Source of the DNA: Perlucidibaca aquatica
GTDB lineage: Bacteria > Pseudomonadota > Gammaproteobacteria > Pseudomonadales > Moraxellaceae
Direction: 5' to 3'
Assembly (NCBI RefSeq): GCF_001676655.1
Contig: NZ_LZDB01000002.1
Location: 1,302,001 to 1,366,000, forward strand
Length of the DNA: 64,000 bases
Translations under genes and position numbers: made by a program
Shown here: positions 20,395-29,659 of the stretch, piece by piece
Layout of the letters: each line of letters opens with the position of its first letter
How positions within the stretch are numbered: the stretch's first letter is position 1
The notes under the pieces: generated by a model
What the model was told of the DNA's origin: nothing
Seen by the model: only the letters and a program-made list of their open reading frames with translations
The model's database searches: none

Positions 20395-21198
20395 ATGAAT
20401 ACCTCAGCACCCCACATCCCCTCCCCCCCAATGCCATCCGAGGACGATTACGATCGCCGTTTCGCCGGTGTTGGCAGAGTCTACGGTGATGCTGCGCTCC
20501 AGCGATTTGCAGAAAGCCATGCCGTGGTGGTTGGTCTTGGCGGCGTTGGCTCTTGGGTGGTTGAGGCCTTAGCGCGCAGCGCTATCGGCCAGCTGACCTT
20601 AGTCGATCTGGATGTTGTGGTGGCCTCTAATGTGAATCGCCAACTGCAGGCCACCAGCGAGCACTTTGGGCGTGGCAAAGCGGAAGTTCTGGCCGAACGC
20701 GCACGCAGTATCAATCCCCGACTTCATGCACGCATCGTGGATGACTTTCTCACCCGCGAAAACGCGCCCGACATACTCACGCCACAGCCTGACCTTATTT
20801 TTGACTGCTGCGATGATGCTAAAGCCAAGCTCACACTGGCTCTGCATGCGCGGCGACATCGTAATGTGCTGATAGTTTGCGGCGCAGCAGGTGGCAAAAT
20901 GGACCCCACACGCTTAAGCGTTGAAGACCTCTCCCGCACCGAGCAAGACCCTCTACTCGCACGGCTGCGTAAGCGCCTGCGCAAACATCATGGCTACCCC
21001 GAAGAGCCGGGCAAGTCGTTTGGCATTACCTGTATTTATTCCGATGAGCCCATCACAGAGCCCGCTGCAGGAGTCTGCGATAACGCCGGGCTGAATTGCG
21101 CGGGTTATGGATCACTGGTGACGGTTACTGCCAGCATGGGCTTGCTCGCGGTTAGTACGGGCTTGAAGTTGTTGTTGCGGAGAAGCAAGAGAACTTAG
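20395..21198 (+). CDS. tcdA: tRNA threonylcarbamoyladenosine dehydratase
   Basis: TcdA (CsdL) uses ATP to cyclise t6A37 of tRNA into ct6A. The E1-like Rossmann motif VVGLGGVGSW and the following DLDVVVASNVNRQ are visible, as is the FDCCDDAKAK segment and PTRLSVEDLSRTEQDPL. From the ATG at 20395 (GGAG 10 nt upstream) it has 267 residues, matching the E. coli length. The frame is open further upstream to 20305 but overlaps the RND gene and shows no family sequence there. It ends at a bidirectional terminator facing pntB. Confidence 0.93.
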   Translation: MNTSAPHIPSPPMPSEDDYDRRFAGVGRVYGDAALQRFAESHAVVVGLGGVGSWVVEALARSAIGQLTLVDLDVVVASNVNRQLQATSEHFGRGKAEVLAERARSINPRLHARIVDDFLTRENAPDILTPQPDLIFDCCDDAKAKLTLALHARRHRNVLIVCGAAGGKMDPTRLSVEDLSRTEQDPLLARLRKRLRKHHGYPEEPGKSFGITCIYSDEPITEPAAGVCDNAGLNCAGYGSLVTVTASMGLLAVSTGLKLLLRRSKRT

Positions 21199-21232
21199 TG
21201 TCATCAAGTTTAATGTACGAGCCTACCCATAA

Positions 21233-21258
21233 AAAATGCCGGCATGAGCCGGCATTTT
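21233..21258. terminator. Bidirectional terminator between tcdA and pntB
   Basis: AAAATGCCGGC and GCCGGCATTTT pair around loop ATGA, with A/T runs on both sides. It serves the converging tcdA (+) and pnt (-) transcripts. Confidence 0.9.
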
Positions 21259-21278
21259 CTTGATCACAGTAGCAGCCC

Positions 21279-22670
21279 TTAGTGGCCGCCACCGGTCACG
21301 CCTTTCACCATATCTTCCAAGACTTTCTTAGCGTCGCCAAAGACCATCATGGTCTTGTCGAGGTAGAACAAGTCATTGTCCAGACCGGCATAGCCGGTTG
21401 CCATCGAACGCTTAATCACCATGACGGTACGTGCACGGTGCGCTTCCAGAATCGGCATGCCGTAAATTGGCGACGCGGGATTGTCTTTAGCGGCGGGGTT
21501 AACCACGTCGTTAGCGCCAATCACCAACACCACATCGGTCGATGCGAAGTCACTGTTGATTTCGTCCATTTCACAGACGTCTTCATAAGGCACATCGGCT
21601 TCAGCCAAAAGCACGTTCATGTGGCCTGGCATACGACCCGCAACGGGGTGGATGGCATAACGCACATTAACGCCTTTTTCCTTCAGTACGGTTGCCAGTT
21701 CTTTCACGGCATTTTGGGCACGCGCTTGTGCCAAACCGTAGCCAGGTACGATGACAACCGAGTCGGCATTAGACATCAAGAAGGCAGCGTCGTCGGCCGA
21801 GCCGGAGCGGTGAGTTTTCTCGGTGCCATCACCTGCATCAACCGCAGCGCCTGCGCCAGCGCCGAAGCCGCCAAAGAGCACGTTCAGCAAGGAACGATTC
21901 ATGGCATTACACATGACGTAGGACAGAATGGCGCCCGAAGAGCCGACCAGTGAACCGGCGATGATCAGCATCGGGTTGTTCAGTGTGAAACCGATACCAG
22001 CCGCAGCCCAACCCGAGAACGAGTTCAGCAGCGAAACCACCACTGGCATGTCGCCACCACCGATCGGGGCAATCCAGATAAAGCCGAAAGCCAGCGCCAA
22101 GGCTGTCATCGCGTAGAAGGCATTGAGGTCTTCGGAGACGAAGTAGACCGAACCAAAACCAATCATGCTCAGGAACAACGTGGCTTGCAGTGGTTTTACC
22201 CAAGCGCCGCTGACCGACTTGGCCCATTTCTTGGCGGCCAGCTTGCCGTATGCAAAGACCGACGCTGTGAAGGTGATAGCACCCACAAAGCAGCCCACAA
22301 AAAGTTCAAAGCGATGCAAGGCATCGTGGTGAACGCCTTCGTGCAGGACCGCAGCCACAGCGATACAAACTGCTGACAGACCGACCAGCGAGTGCATCAT
22401 CGCAACGGTTTCTGGCATTTGCGTCATGGGCACGGTGCGAGCACGATGCAAGCCAATCACAGCACCGGCAATCATGGCGCCAATGATGAGGCCGAGCACA
22501 GGATTCGGAGCCAAGAAGAACGTGGTCAGAATGGCCAGCGTCATGCCGATCATGCCGTAACGGTTACCCATAATGGCTGTCTTTGGACCAGACAGGCCAC
22601 GCAGGGTCAGAATAAACAGTACAGAGCCGACGAGGTAAAACCAATCAGCGTATTGTGCAAAAGCAGTCAT
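21279..22670 (-). CDS. pntB: NAD(P) transhydrogenase subunit beta
   Basis: PntB holds most of the proton-channel membrane helices and the NADP(H)-binding domain III. The 463 residues show about nine membrane segments in the first 270, then the soluble domain with the NADP-binding VPGYGLAQARAQ segment and HPVAGRMPGHMNVLLAEA. It is the last gene of pntAa-pntAb-pntB, with AGGAG before its ATG 12 nt after pntAb. The complex couples proton entry to NADPH formation from NADH. Confidence 0.97.
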   Translation of the reverse strand: MTAFAQYADWFYLVGSVLFILTLRGLSGPKTAIMGNRYGMIGMTLAILTTFFLAPNPVLGLIIGAMIAGAVIGLHRARTVPMTQMPETVAMMHSLVGLSAVCIAVAAVLHEGVHHDALHRFELFVGCFVGAITFTASVFAYGKLAAKKWAKSVSGAWVKPLQATLFLSMIGFGSVYFVSEDLNAFYAMTALALAFGFIWIAPIGGGDMPVVVSLLNSFSGWAAAGIGFTLNNPMLIIAGSLVGSSGAILSYVMCNAMNRSLLNVLFGGFGAGAGAAVDAGDGTEKTHRSGSADDAAFLMSNADSVVIVPGYGLAQARAQNAVKELATVLKEKGVNVRYAIHPVAGRMPGHMNVLLAEADVPYEDVCEMDEINSDFASTDVVLVIGANDVVNPAAKDNPASPIYGMPILEAHRARTVMVIKRSMATGYAGLDNDLFYLDKTMMVFGDAKKVLEDMVKGVTGGGH

Positions 22671-22682
22671 TCGAGTCGCTCC

Positions 22683-23045
22683 TTACTTCTTCTTTTTCTT
22701 GAACATATCAAGCATGCGTTCGGTCACGGCAAAGCCACCGAAGATGTTGATACTGGCCAAGAAAACGGCGAAAGCGCCCAAGAGGCTGGTAGGTGTAATG
22801 GTTTGCAGCGCGGCGGGATCGCTGCCACTGGCAACGGTTTGCAGCATGGCGCCGACAATGATGATGCCCGACAGCGCATTGGTCACGGCCATCAGCGGCG
22901 TGTGCAAGGCGGGTGTGACGCCCCAGACCACGTAGTAACCCACGTAGATGGCCAGGATGAAAACCGTGAATGTGCTGACAAAAGGCACACTGGTGGCGTG
23001 TTCGGCGATTTGCTGAACCTGCTCGATGTTGACGATGTCTTGCAT
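22683..23045 (-). CDS. pntAb: NAD(P) transhydrogenase subunit alpha, membrane part
   Basis: The 120 residues correspond to the C-terminal membrane domain of E. coli PntA. Three hydrophobic helices and the [20 protein letters not shown] segment are visible, and the end is basic (FKKKKK). It is a separate gene here, giving a three-polypeptide enzyme as in Rhodospirillum rubrum. CAGGAG precedes the ATG, 14 nt after pntAa. Confidence 0.95.
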   Translation of the reverse strand: MQDIVNIEQVQQIAEHATSVPFVSTFTVFILAIYVGYYVVWGVTPALHTPLMAVTNALSGIIIVGAMLQTVASGSDPAALQTITPTSLLGAFAVFLASINIFGGFAVTERMLDMFKKKKK

Positions 23046-23059
23046 GACGAAACTCCTGA

Positions 23060-24190
23060 TCAGTTCGGCTTCTTGTAGATGAGTGTGCCGGCATCGACGA
23101 TCAGCGTCGGCCTCACCATGTCATCTTCGCGATTGAGCACAATTTCACTGGTTTCCTTGTTATGCATGGGCGCAAGGAAGTTCAGCAGGTTGCGCGAGTA
23201 AAGCGCCGAGGCTTCAGTCGCCACGAGAGCCGGAATATTGCCGATGCCGACGATGCGTGCACCATTTTCGGTGATCACGATTTCATCCAGCTTGGAGCCT
23301 TCGACGTTGCCGCCTGAGCTCACTGCCATATCGATGATGACCGAGCCCGGCTTCATCTTGGCGACAGTTTCAGCCTTGACTAGCACCGGTGCCTTGCGAC
23401 CCGGAATCTGAGCCGTGGTGATGACAATGTTGGCGTTGGAAACGGCCTTGTCGACCACCGCAGCCTGATCGCGGATGTATTCAGGCGATGGCTGCCAGGC
23501 GTAACCGCCAGTGCCGAGGGCTTTCGCCTTCTCTTCATCGGACATCGGCACATCCAGCCAGCGACCGCCGAGCGATTCGACCTGCTCTTTGGCAGCTGGA
23601 CGCAAATCGGACGCTTCAACCACAGCACCCAGGCGCTTGCCGGTAGCGATGGCCTGCAGACCGGCAACACCGACACCCAGCACAACAATACGCGCCGGCT
23701 TAATGGTGCCGGCAGCGGTCATCATCATCGGGAACAGACCGGCATACTCGTTAGCACCGAGCAAAACGGCCTTGTAGCCGGCCAGGTTGGCCTGCGACGA
23801 CAAGATATCGGAGCTCTGGGCACGCGTGATCCGCGGAATCAGTTCCATCGCTACGCAGGTCAGACCGCGCGCAACATAGGCATCCAGGTTGTCGTTCTGA
23901 TGCGGCGCAAACGCCGCCAGTACCGTGGCACCTTGCTTGATCAATGCGGTTTCGTCCGCACTGGGAGCCGCCACTTTCAGAATGATGTCGGTATTCAGTG
24001 CTTCGGCGGCGGTAGCGACCACTTTGGCACCAGCAGCCTCATAGGCCGCATTGGTGCAGCTCGATGCCAGGCCGGCACCACTTTGCACGAGTACTTCACA
24101 GCCCATGGCTGCAAACTTCTTCACGGTCTCTGGTGTTGCAGCGACACGCGTCTCGCCAGCCAGAGTTTCCGCGGGGATACCAATCTGCAT
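23060..24190 (-). CDS. pntAa: NAD(P) transhydrogenase subunit alpha, NAD-binding part
   Basis: This soluble NAD(H)-binding domain I has 376 residues and belongs to the alanine dehydrogenase/PNT fold. It opens with [23 protein letters not shown]. Visible motifs include the NAD-binding [20 protein letters not shown] and [28 protein letters not shown]. It is the first gene of the operon. A GAGGA lies 7 nt before the ATG. Confidence 0.96.
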   Translation of the reverse strand: MQIGIPAETLAGETRVAATPETVKKFAAMGCEVLVQSGAGLASSCTNAAYEAAGAKVVATAAEALNTDIILKVAAPSADETALIKQGATVLAAFAPHQNDNLDAYVARGLTCVAMELIPRITRAQSSDILSSQANLAGYKAVLLGANEYAGLFPMMMTAAGTIKPARIVVLGVGVAGLQAIATGKRLGAVVEASDLRPAAKEQVESLGGRWLDVPMSDEEKAKALGTGGYAWQPSPEYIRDQAAVVDKAVSNANIVITTAQIPGRKAPVLVKAETVAKMKPGSVIIDMAVSSGGNVEGSKLDEIVITENGARIVGIGNIPALVATEASALYSRNLLNFLAPMHNKETSEIVLNREDDMVRPTLIVDAGTLIYKKPN

Positions 24191-24255
24191 GGTTCGTCCT
24201 CTTCAATCGATAGATCAACCACTAACCATTAAGGCCAGAGGCAGCGATTACTCAC

Positions 24256-24276
24256 CAGAGCAAGGGTTTTGCTCTG
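24256..24276. repeat. Inverted repeat upstream of pntAa
   Basis: CAGAGCAA (24256-24263) and TTGCTCTG (24269-24276) are perfect 8-bp arms with a 5-bp spacer, 65 bp before the pntAa start. It could be an operator or a leader hairpin. The rest of the 260-bp gap 24191-24450 shows no gene. Confidence 0.35.
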
Positions 24277-24450
24277 CGTAAACCGGCGAATTGTAAGTCA
24301 TCTACTACGACTTTTGTCGAGAGCGCATAAGAAGTTTGTCATGAAAAGACGATATGAAATGCTAACCAGAATGATGCCGCCTGAGACGCGTTGAGTCAGA
24401 TTGCTCATACACTCAACGAGCTCAGTCTAGCCACATTGAGCGAAATGGCT

Positions 24451-24774
24451 CTATCGCAAAACCGTCCTAGCTGCACGTTGCAATTTGACTAGGTTAGTCA
24501 GAACCTGCCAAATTAACCACCCATATGCCACATACAAAGGTAAGCTACCTAATCCAAGCTTTTCAGCAACCAGCCCCAGATAAAACGCCAAAATAATGAC
24601 GGCCAATCGCATCAATATGTTTTTAGCTTGTGCGCGCTCCTCAGACGCTGCTGGGTAATGCCACAAAAAATACACGGCTGCAAAAATAATCAGCAACATG
24701 ATCGGCGGCCAAAAAAGCATAATAAACATGGCCACATATAGTGCCTGCAACTGTCGTATGTACCTGTAATTCAT
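24451..24774 (-). CDS. Small integral membrane protein, unknown
   Basis: I do not recognise this 107-residue protein. It has two hydrophobic stretches near the N-terminus (about 10-40), a charged loop (PAASEERAQAKN), and two more helices (about 50-92) before a basic C-terminus. It lies alone between the pnt operon and the terminator of the large lipoprotein gene, on the minus strand. Composition fits an inner-membrane protein. Confidence 0.55.
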   Translation of the reverse strand: MNYRYIRQLQALYVAMFIMLFWPPIMLLIIFAAVYFLWHYPAASEERAQAKNILMRLAVIILAFYLGLVAEKLGLGSLPLYVAYGWLIWQVLTNLVKLQRAARTVLR

Positions 24775-24794
24775 AATCTTTTATTCCAATTAAA

Positions 24795-24824
24795 CGAAAA
24801 GGCCTCACAGAGGAGGCCTTTTCG
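24795..24824. terminator. Hairpin terminator after the calcium-repeat lipoprotein
   Basis: CGAAAAGGCCTC (24795-24806) pairs with GAGGCCTTTTCG (24813-24824), loop ACAGAG. It is 17 bp beyond the stop of the minus-strand lipoprotein gene. The T-run is short but within the stem. Confidence 0.75.
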
Positions 24825-24840
24825 TGTTTCTACATCACCA

Positions 24841-27800
24841 TTAACCCAATGGCGCTGGCAATCCACCACCCAGCAAGCCGGTTAGTGGAGCCAAGGCATT
24901 GGTCAATGCGGTTGGATCTGTAGGCAAACCACCACCTAACAAATCAGTGAGCGCAGCAGGATCTGTTGGTAAACCGCCACCCAGCGCATCAGCCAATGGG
25001 CCCAGCACCGTATCCAATGGCGTGCCGGTTGGTCCCGTACCACCACCAGTGCCACCACCGAGCAAGTCAGTCAGCGGTGCCAGTGCATCCGTCAGAGCAC
25101 TTGGATCCGTGGGTAAGCCGCCGCCCAGTGCATCAGCCAATGGGCCCAGCACCGTATCCAATGGCGTGCCAGTTGGCCCCGTACCACCACCAGTGCCACC
25201 ACCGAGCAAGTCAGTCAGCGGTGCCAGTGCATCCGTCAGAGCACTTGGATCCGTGGGTAAACCGCCACCCAGCGCATCAGCCAATGGGCCCAGCACCGTA
25301 TCCAATGGCGTGCCGGTTGGTCCCGTACCACCACCAGTGCCACCACCGAGCAAGTCAGTCAGTGGTGCCAAGGCGTTGGTCAGATCAGTTGGGCCCGGCA
25401 ATCCGCCGCCAGTACCAGGACCATCGGAATTGAGTAAATCATTAACTGAACTACCCAAGAAGCTCAGAGGCGTATTAACAAGTCCACCTGTTATCGCATT
25501 CGACAATGGATCAGCCAAAGGGCTTAGTGGGCCAGTTAGCGGCACCAAAGCTTGGCCAATTGGCTGAGTAATGGCTGCTAACGGATTATCCTCCCCGTTT
25601 GAAGGCAGCGCGTCAGTTAGCGGGCCAAGCAACAGGTCCAAGGGAGTTCCTGTTGGACCATTGCCACCGCCTGTACCACCACCTAATGCGTCAGTTAGCG
25701 GGCCAAGCAATAGATCCAATGGCGTACCTGTTGGGCCATTGCCACCGCCTGTACCGCCACCTAATGCATCTGTTAATGGATCAAGCAACAGGTCCAATGG
25801 TGTACCTGTAGTACCACCCGAACCACCACCGCCCGTTGAACCCGTACCCGCCAATGGCAGGCCACCGGTTACACCAACCGTGGTGAATTGCGAGCACACA
25901 TCGTGAACACGTAACTGCTCGAGCAGATCCACAGAAATACCACCCGTGACCGTCAACTCAATCGTGTCGAAGGTATTGACTGGACGGAAACCAATCAGGC
26001 CACGGGTTTCGCCATTCACAGGGCTGAGGCTGAGTAAGTCCAGTGCAAAACCATAGCTCGCTGGGTCAGTACTTCCGCTAGTCAATACACCAGCAGGATC
26101 ACCCAAAGTGCTACGCGATTCCACCGCTTGCGCAGGCTTAGTGCTGTCATAGACACGCATGGTGACATTACGGAACAAGCTCAGGTCCAGCGTGCCGCCC
26201 GGGATTGCTACCTCCAAGGCAGCAATTGAGCCCGCAGCTTTAACCGCATTGAGCTTGATACGTACACCCACCTCACCCGTCAACGCATTGGTAAACAAGC
26301 TATCGGGTAATGTGACCGCATTATTAATGGTGGCAAACGTTTCCTTATTGCCATCCGCAGCCGCTGTCGGGTCATTCACATTGCATAAGCCCAAAGGCTG
26401 ACCCAATGCGCCCGTCAAGGTGCACAGACCGCCCGTAATGATCGGCTCAACAGTACCCGACTCATAAGCAGAGCAAGCGAGCTGATCTACTGGCGTATCC
26501 ACGCAAGGGTTTACGGTTTGATCTGGATTCGCGATCAAATCGCAATTGTCAGTGGCATCTGGAACATTGTCGCCATCATCGTCAGTGTCACAAATATCAC
26601 CTAAACCATCGCCATCGGTATCTACCTGGGAAGGGTTGGGGTTATTAGGGCAGTTATCACCGCCGTTATCACCACCACCGCCAGTTGTATCAGGCACACC
26701 GTCATCGTCGCTGTCACCGTCACAATAACGGCCATCGTTAATCAGGTTGCCTTGGGCATCTTTGGCCGTTGCAGGATTGAACGGACACACATCCGCAGCG
26801 TCTAGGAAGCCATCATTGTCATCGTCGGTATCGCAGGCGTCGCCACCTTGATTAGCAGCGATTGCAGGGCGCGTCGGGAATGGGTTACCCGTCATTGCAG
26901 GGGTGTCACCATCGCTATCCGCTTGGTTCGCATTAGCAACTGCTGGGCAGTTGTCAAATGCATCGGTCACACCATCCTTGTCGCTATCCCGCGAGCACAC
27001 ACGCGGATCATTATCCGGGTTCGGAACATTCGGGCAAGAATCCGCCGAGCCCAGCAGGCCATCGCCATCGGCGTCGTCCTGGCAGGCATCACCCACACCA
27101 TCTTTCGCCAAATCAACTTGATCTTGGTTGAACGTGAACTGACAGTTGTCGGCACGTGTCACACGATCATTGGCCGCTACCGCAGCACCAACACCATCTA
27201 CTGGCGTCTTACCCGGCTGCCAATCCAGCACACGATCATTATCATCATCTTCGTCACAGGCATCGCCACCGCGCTTGCTCGCATCAAAGAGGAAGTTGCC
27301 ATTTGCATCTTTGGCATTATCTGGCGTTTGCACTAATACGCGAGACTGACCATTGACTACAACCGTGCGAGCCGTGGCATCAAAATCAGCTTGATCTGGG
27401 TTGGAGAAACTTGGGCAATTATCAACCGTATCGAGAACGCCATCATTGTCGTCATCGTCGCAAGCATCGCCTACGCCGTCGCCATCCACGTCATCCTGTC
27501 GACCATCGTTATTACGATCGCCATCTCGACGGCTGCCATCAAAGGGTTGGCCCGCAGCAATGATGCCATTAGGTGTGGCTAAGCAATTGTCGTTTGCGTT
27601 CGTCACCCCATCGCCATCAATGTCTTCGCTCTGATGAATGTCGCAGACATCGCCTTTTCCATCGCGGTCCAGATCGGCTTGATTGGGGTTCGCGAGTAAG
27701 CGGCAATTGTCAGCAGGGTTATCAATGCCATCGCCATCGATATCCGAGTCACAGGCATCACCCAAGTTATCATTATCGCTGTTTTGCTGGTTGGAATTAG

Positions 27801-28362
27801 GAACAGCCGGGCAGTTGTCTACCGAATCGGTAAAACCATCGCCATCAGTATCTGTTGGCAAAGGCGGTGTTACTGCACCTTCACAGGCATTACCAATGCC
27901 GTCTGCATCGGAATCGACTTGATCCGGATTGGGAACGAAATCGCAGTTATCACCAACATCTTTACCATCTGTCCCGCGAATAACAACGTCATTAATACCG
28001 TCATTATCATTATCAAGATCACAGAAGGTACCGCCCATGGCGCGCTCTGCAGCGGTCAAAGGCGCATCGCCAGCTTTAACAACTCGTTGCTTCGAGGTGC
28101 CATCCGGGTTAGTACCATCGCCATCAATGATGTCGCGGTTATCGAAAGGCAATGTGTTTTTGTCGTTCGGGCACAAGTCTACCCTGTCGCAAACACCATC
28201 CTGGTCGGTGTCAGCATCGCCACCCGTACACGACGTAATGACTTGAGGAGCTGGCGGGTTAGAACCCGATGCATTATTTTTTGCGTCATTACAGCCCGTC
28301 AGCGTCAAGGCCGAAGCCAACGCCAATACGACTGCAGGGACCGCTGATTTAAGCAGGTGCAT
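24841..28362 (-). CDS. Large lipoprotein with thrombospondin type-3 calcium repeats and Gly-rich repeat tail
   Basis: This 1173-residue protein starts with a lipoprotein signal (lipobox LTGC, Cys24, +2 Asn). From about 45 to 620 it carries about ten thrombospondin type-3-like units of the pattern DxDxDGxxDxxDNCPxxxNxxQxDxDxDGxGDxCD, rich in Asp and Cys and expected to bind calcium. A non-repetitive domain of about 220 residues follows. From about 840 to the end comes low-complexity repeat sequence built on [18 protein letters not shown], encoded by 78-bp and 144-bp DNA repeats. It starts 16 nt after the OmpA-family gene, with GGAG before its ATG, so the two form an operon. A surface or outer-membrane-attached structural or adhesive role is inferred. 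I know no named family for the whole protein. Confidence 0.85.
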   Translation of the reverse strand: MHLLKSAVPAVVLALASALTLTGCNDAKNNASGSNPPAPQVITSCTGGDADTDQDGVCDRVDLCPNDKNTLPFDNRDIIDGDGTNPDGTSKQRVVKAGDAPLTAAERAMGGTFCDLDNDNDGINDVVIRGTDGKDVGDNCDFVPNPDQVDSDADGIGNACEGAVTPPLPTDTDGDGFTDSVDNCPAVPNSNQQNSDNDNLGDACDSDIDGDGIDNPADNCRLLANPNQADLDRDGKGDVCDIHQSEDIDGDGVTNANDNCLATPNGIIAAGQPFDGSRRDGDRNNDGRQDDVDGDGVGDACDDDDNDGVLDTVDNCPSFSNPDQADFDATARTVVVNGQSRVLVQTPDNAKDANGNFLFDASKRGGDACDEDDDNDRVLDWQPGKTPVDGVGAAVAANDRVTRADNCQFTFNQDQVDLAKDGVGDACQDDADGDGLLGSADSCPNVPNPDNDPRVCSRDSDKDGVTDAFDNCPAVANANQADSDGDTPAMTGNPFPTRPAIAANQGGDACDTDDDNDGFLDAADVCPFNPATAKDAQGNLINDGRYCDGDSDDDGVPDTTGGGGDNGGDNCPNNPNPSQVDTDGDGLGDICDTDDDGDNVPDATDNCDLIANPDQTVNPCVDTPVDQLACSAYESGTVEPIITGGLCTLTGALGQPLGLCNVNDPTAAADGNKETFATINNAVTLPDSLFTNALTGEVGVRIKLNAVKAAGSIAALEVAIPGGTLDLSLFRNVTMRVYDSTKPAQAVESRSTLGDPAGVLTSGSTDPASYGFALDLLSLSPVNGETRGLIGFRPVNTFDTIELTVTGGISVDLLEQLRVHDVCSQFTTVGVTGGLPLAGTGSTGGGGSGGTTGTPLDLLLDPLTDALGGGTGGGNGPTGTPLDLLLGPLTDALGGGTGGGNGPTGTPLDLLLGPLTDALPSNGEDNPLAAITQPIGQALVPLTGPLSPLADPLSNAITGGLVNTPLSFLGSSVNDLLNSDGPGTGGGLPGPTDLTNALAPLTDLLGGGTGGGTGPTGTPLDTVLGPLADALGGGLPTDPSALTDALAPLTDLLGGGTGGGTGPTGTPLDTVLGPLADALGGGLPTDPSALTDALAPLTDLLGGGTGGGTGPTGTPLDTVLGPLADALGGGLPTDPAALTDLLGGGLPTDPTALTNALAPLTGLLGGGLPAPLG
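24954..25385. repeat. 144-bp tandem repeat array, three copies
   Basis: A 144-bp unit (48 codons) recurs in register: the block GCCACCACCG starts at 25051, 25195 and 25339. Copies are nearly identical at DNA level. It encodes repeats reading [20 protein letters not shown] and onward in the C-terminal part of the lipoprotein. Near-identity suggests recent duplication and possible length variation. Confidence 0.9.
25610..25843. repeat. 78-bp tandem repeat array, three copies
   Basis: A 78-bp unit (26 codons) recurs with starts at 25610, 25688 and 25766. It encodes [18 protein letters not shown] plus a Gly/Asn/Pro linker. The third copy is more diverged. It shares its core with the 144-bp unit, so both arrays probably came from one ancestor. 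Confidence 0.88.
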
Positions 28363-28378
28363 AAGCTTGCTCCGCTAG

Positions 28379-29506
28379 TTAGTGGGTCGCAGAGGCGACA
28401 AGAAGAAATTCAACACGGCGGTTTTCGGCGCGACCACCATCCGTACTATTGCTAGCGATCGGCAAAGTCTCACCCAACCCAATAGCCTGCAAACGATTCG
28501 CCGTCACACCACGCTGGATCAGTGCCGCTTTTACGGCCTCAGCACGGCGCTTAGACAGGGACAGATTGCTGGCATCTTTACCGACGCTATCCGTATGGCC
28601 TGCAATCACTGAACGCATATCAGGTTGTTGCTTGAAAAATTCTGCACTAGCGTCTAGCAGCGATTGTGACTCCGGTTTGATCGTGGCTTTATTGGTGTCA
28701 AACACAATGTTCTTGAGCACCAATGTCTGCGTAATCGCACAACCATTATTGTCGGTGCGCACATCCGTTAATGTACTAGGGCATTTGTCGAAGGCATCCG
28801 AAATACGATCACCGTCACTATCGGGAGGCGGGACCTCTTTGATAACCTCAACTTCCTTAATTGTTGGCGCAGCGCCATCGACTGCAGCCACCGGCACCAA
28901 CTTCTCCACTTCGACAATTTTTTGTACTTCGACGATTCTCTCAATTTCCACGACCTTTTTACGGCCTAGCGGAATTTCAATCCCTGCTTGGATGGTCCCA
29001 TCGACATAACCATCTTGCCATTCATCATAATTCGCACCCACTTCAACACGACCGCGAACAAACTCACCGAATCCGCGCGTCAAGCCTGCGCCTAAATAGC
29101 CCGTAAAGCCGGTCTCATCTTCGCTATCAGGAATGATGTCGTTACGCGCCAAGCCCAATGCCGCCTTCACATAAGGCGTTAATTCGTCTCGATTCCCCCA
29201 CGAGTACATCAACCCCGCAGTCAAATCATGGCGAAAAAAGCTAGAAGAAATGGCTTTAGGCGTTTTGAACGTACGGGTTGTCGCCCCAAGCTCCAAATGC
29301 CAACGATTACCTTCAGCACTCAGGGGGATACCGACTGCACCGGCAAAACCATTACCATTTTCAACCAATGCGCGCTGACTATCGGGACTGCCGTAAAGTG
29401 CACCCATGTAAACATGATAAAGGCTCGATACTGGCTGTGCAGCGGCTGCTCCAACTGGAATCCCAGCTAAAACAATGGGCAACAACCATATTTTTGTAAT
29501 TTTCAT
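28379..29506 (-). CDS. OmpA-family outer membrane protein with calcium repeat
   Basis: From the ATG at 29506 it has 375 residues and a signal peptide (MKITKIWLLPIVLAGIPVGAAA). An in-frame ATG 33 bp earlier is open, but the start at 29506 gives a signal that begins properly. The first half looks like an eight-stranded beta-barrel, ending in EIPLGRKKV. A Val/Glu-rich segment (IVEVQKIVEVEKLVPV) follows, then one thrombospondin type-3-like unit (DSDGDRISDAFDKCP) and the peptidoglycan-binding OmpA_C domain with FDTNKATIK, GHTDSVGKDASN and NRRVEF. The downstream lipoprotein carries the same calcium repeats, so they may interact. Confidence 0.9.
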   Translation of the reverse strand: MKITKIWLLPIVLAGIPVGAAAAQPVSSLYHVYMGALYGSPDSQRALVENGNGFAGAVGIPLSAEGNRWHLELGATTRTFKTPKAISSSFFRHDLTAGLMYSWGNRDELTPYVKAALGLARNDIIPDSEDETGFTGYLGAGLTRGFGEFVRGRVEVGANYDEWQDGYVDGTIQAGIEIPLGRKKVVEIERIVEVQKIVEVEKLVPVAAVDGAAPTIKEVEVIKEVPPPDSDGDRISDAFDKCPSTLTDVRTDNNGCAITQTLVLKNIVFDTNKATIKPESQSLLDASAEFFKQQPDMRSVIAGHTDSVGKDASNLSLSKRRAEAVKAALIQRGVTANRLQAIGLGETLPIASNSTDGGRAENRRVEFLLVASATH

Positions 29507-29629
29507 GAAACAACCCATCCTTAAATTAGCAATACGCAATATAAATCATTTGTTTATTTACTAAGTATCAATTTTGTTACATGGACGCATCGATTTTTAA
29601 CAAATTATCAACCAAGAATTTGAGTTCTT

Positions 29630-29659
29630 GTGTAAACGAATTTAATACTTCGTTTACAC
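29630..29659 (-). terminator. Hairpin overlapping the lysS stop codon
   Basis: GTGTAAACGAA (29630-29640) and TTCGTTTACAC (29649-29659) are perfect 11-bp arms around an 8-base loop. The arm includes the lysS stop codon. There is no clear T-run beyond it, so it may be a weak terminator or an mRNA-protecting structure. Confidence 0.45.

Noticed and set aside
24954-25843. Possible CRISPR array
   Set aside because: The repeats are contiguous, 144 and 78 bp long, in coding register, with no spacers and no cas genes.
27784-28347. Long Ile/Thr-rich frames antisense to the calcium-repeat lipoprotein
   Set aside because: They are the complement of repeated Asp/Asn/Gly codons. The lipobox and repeats prove the minus strand.
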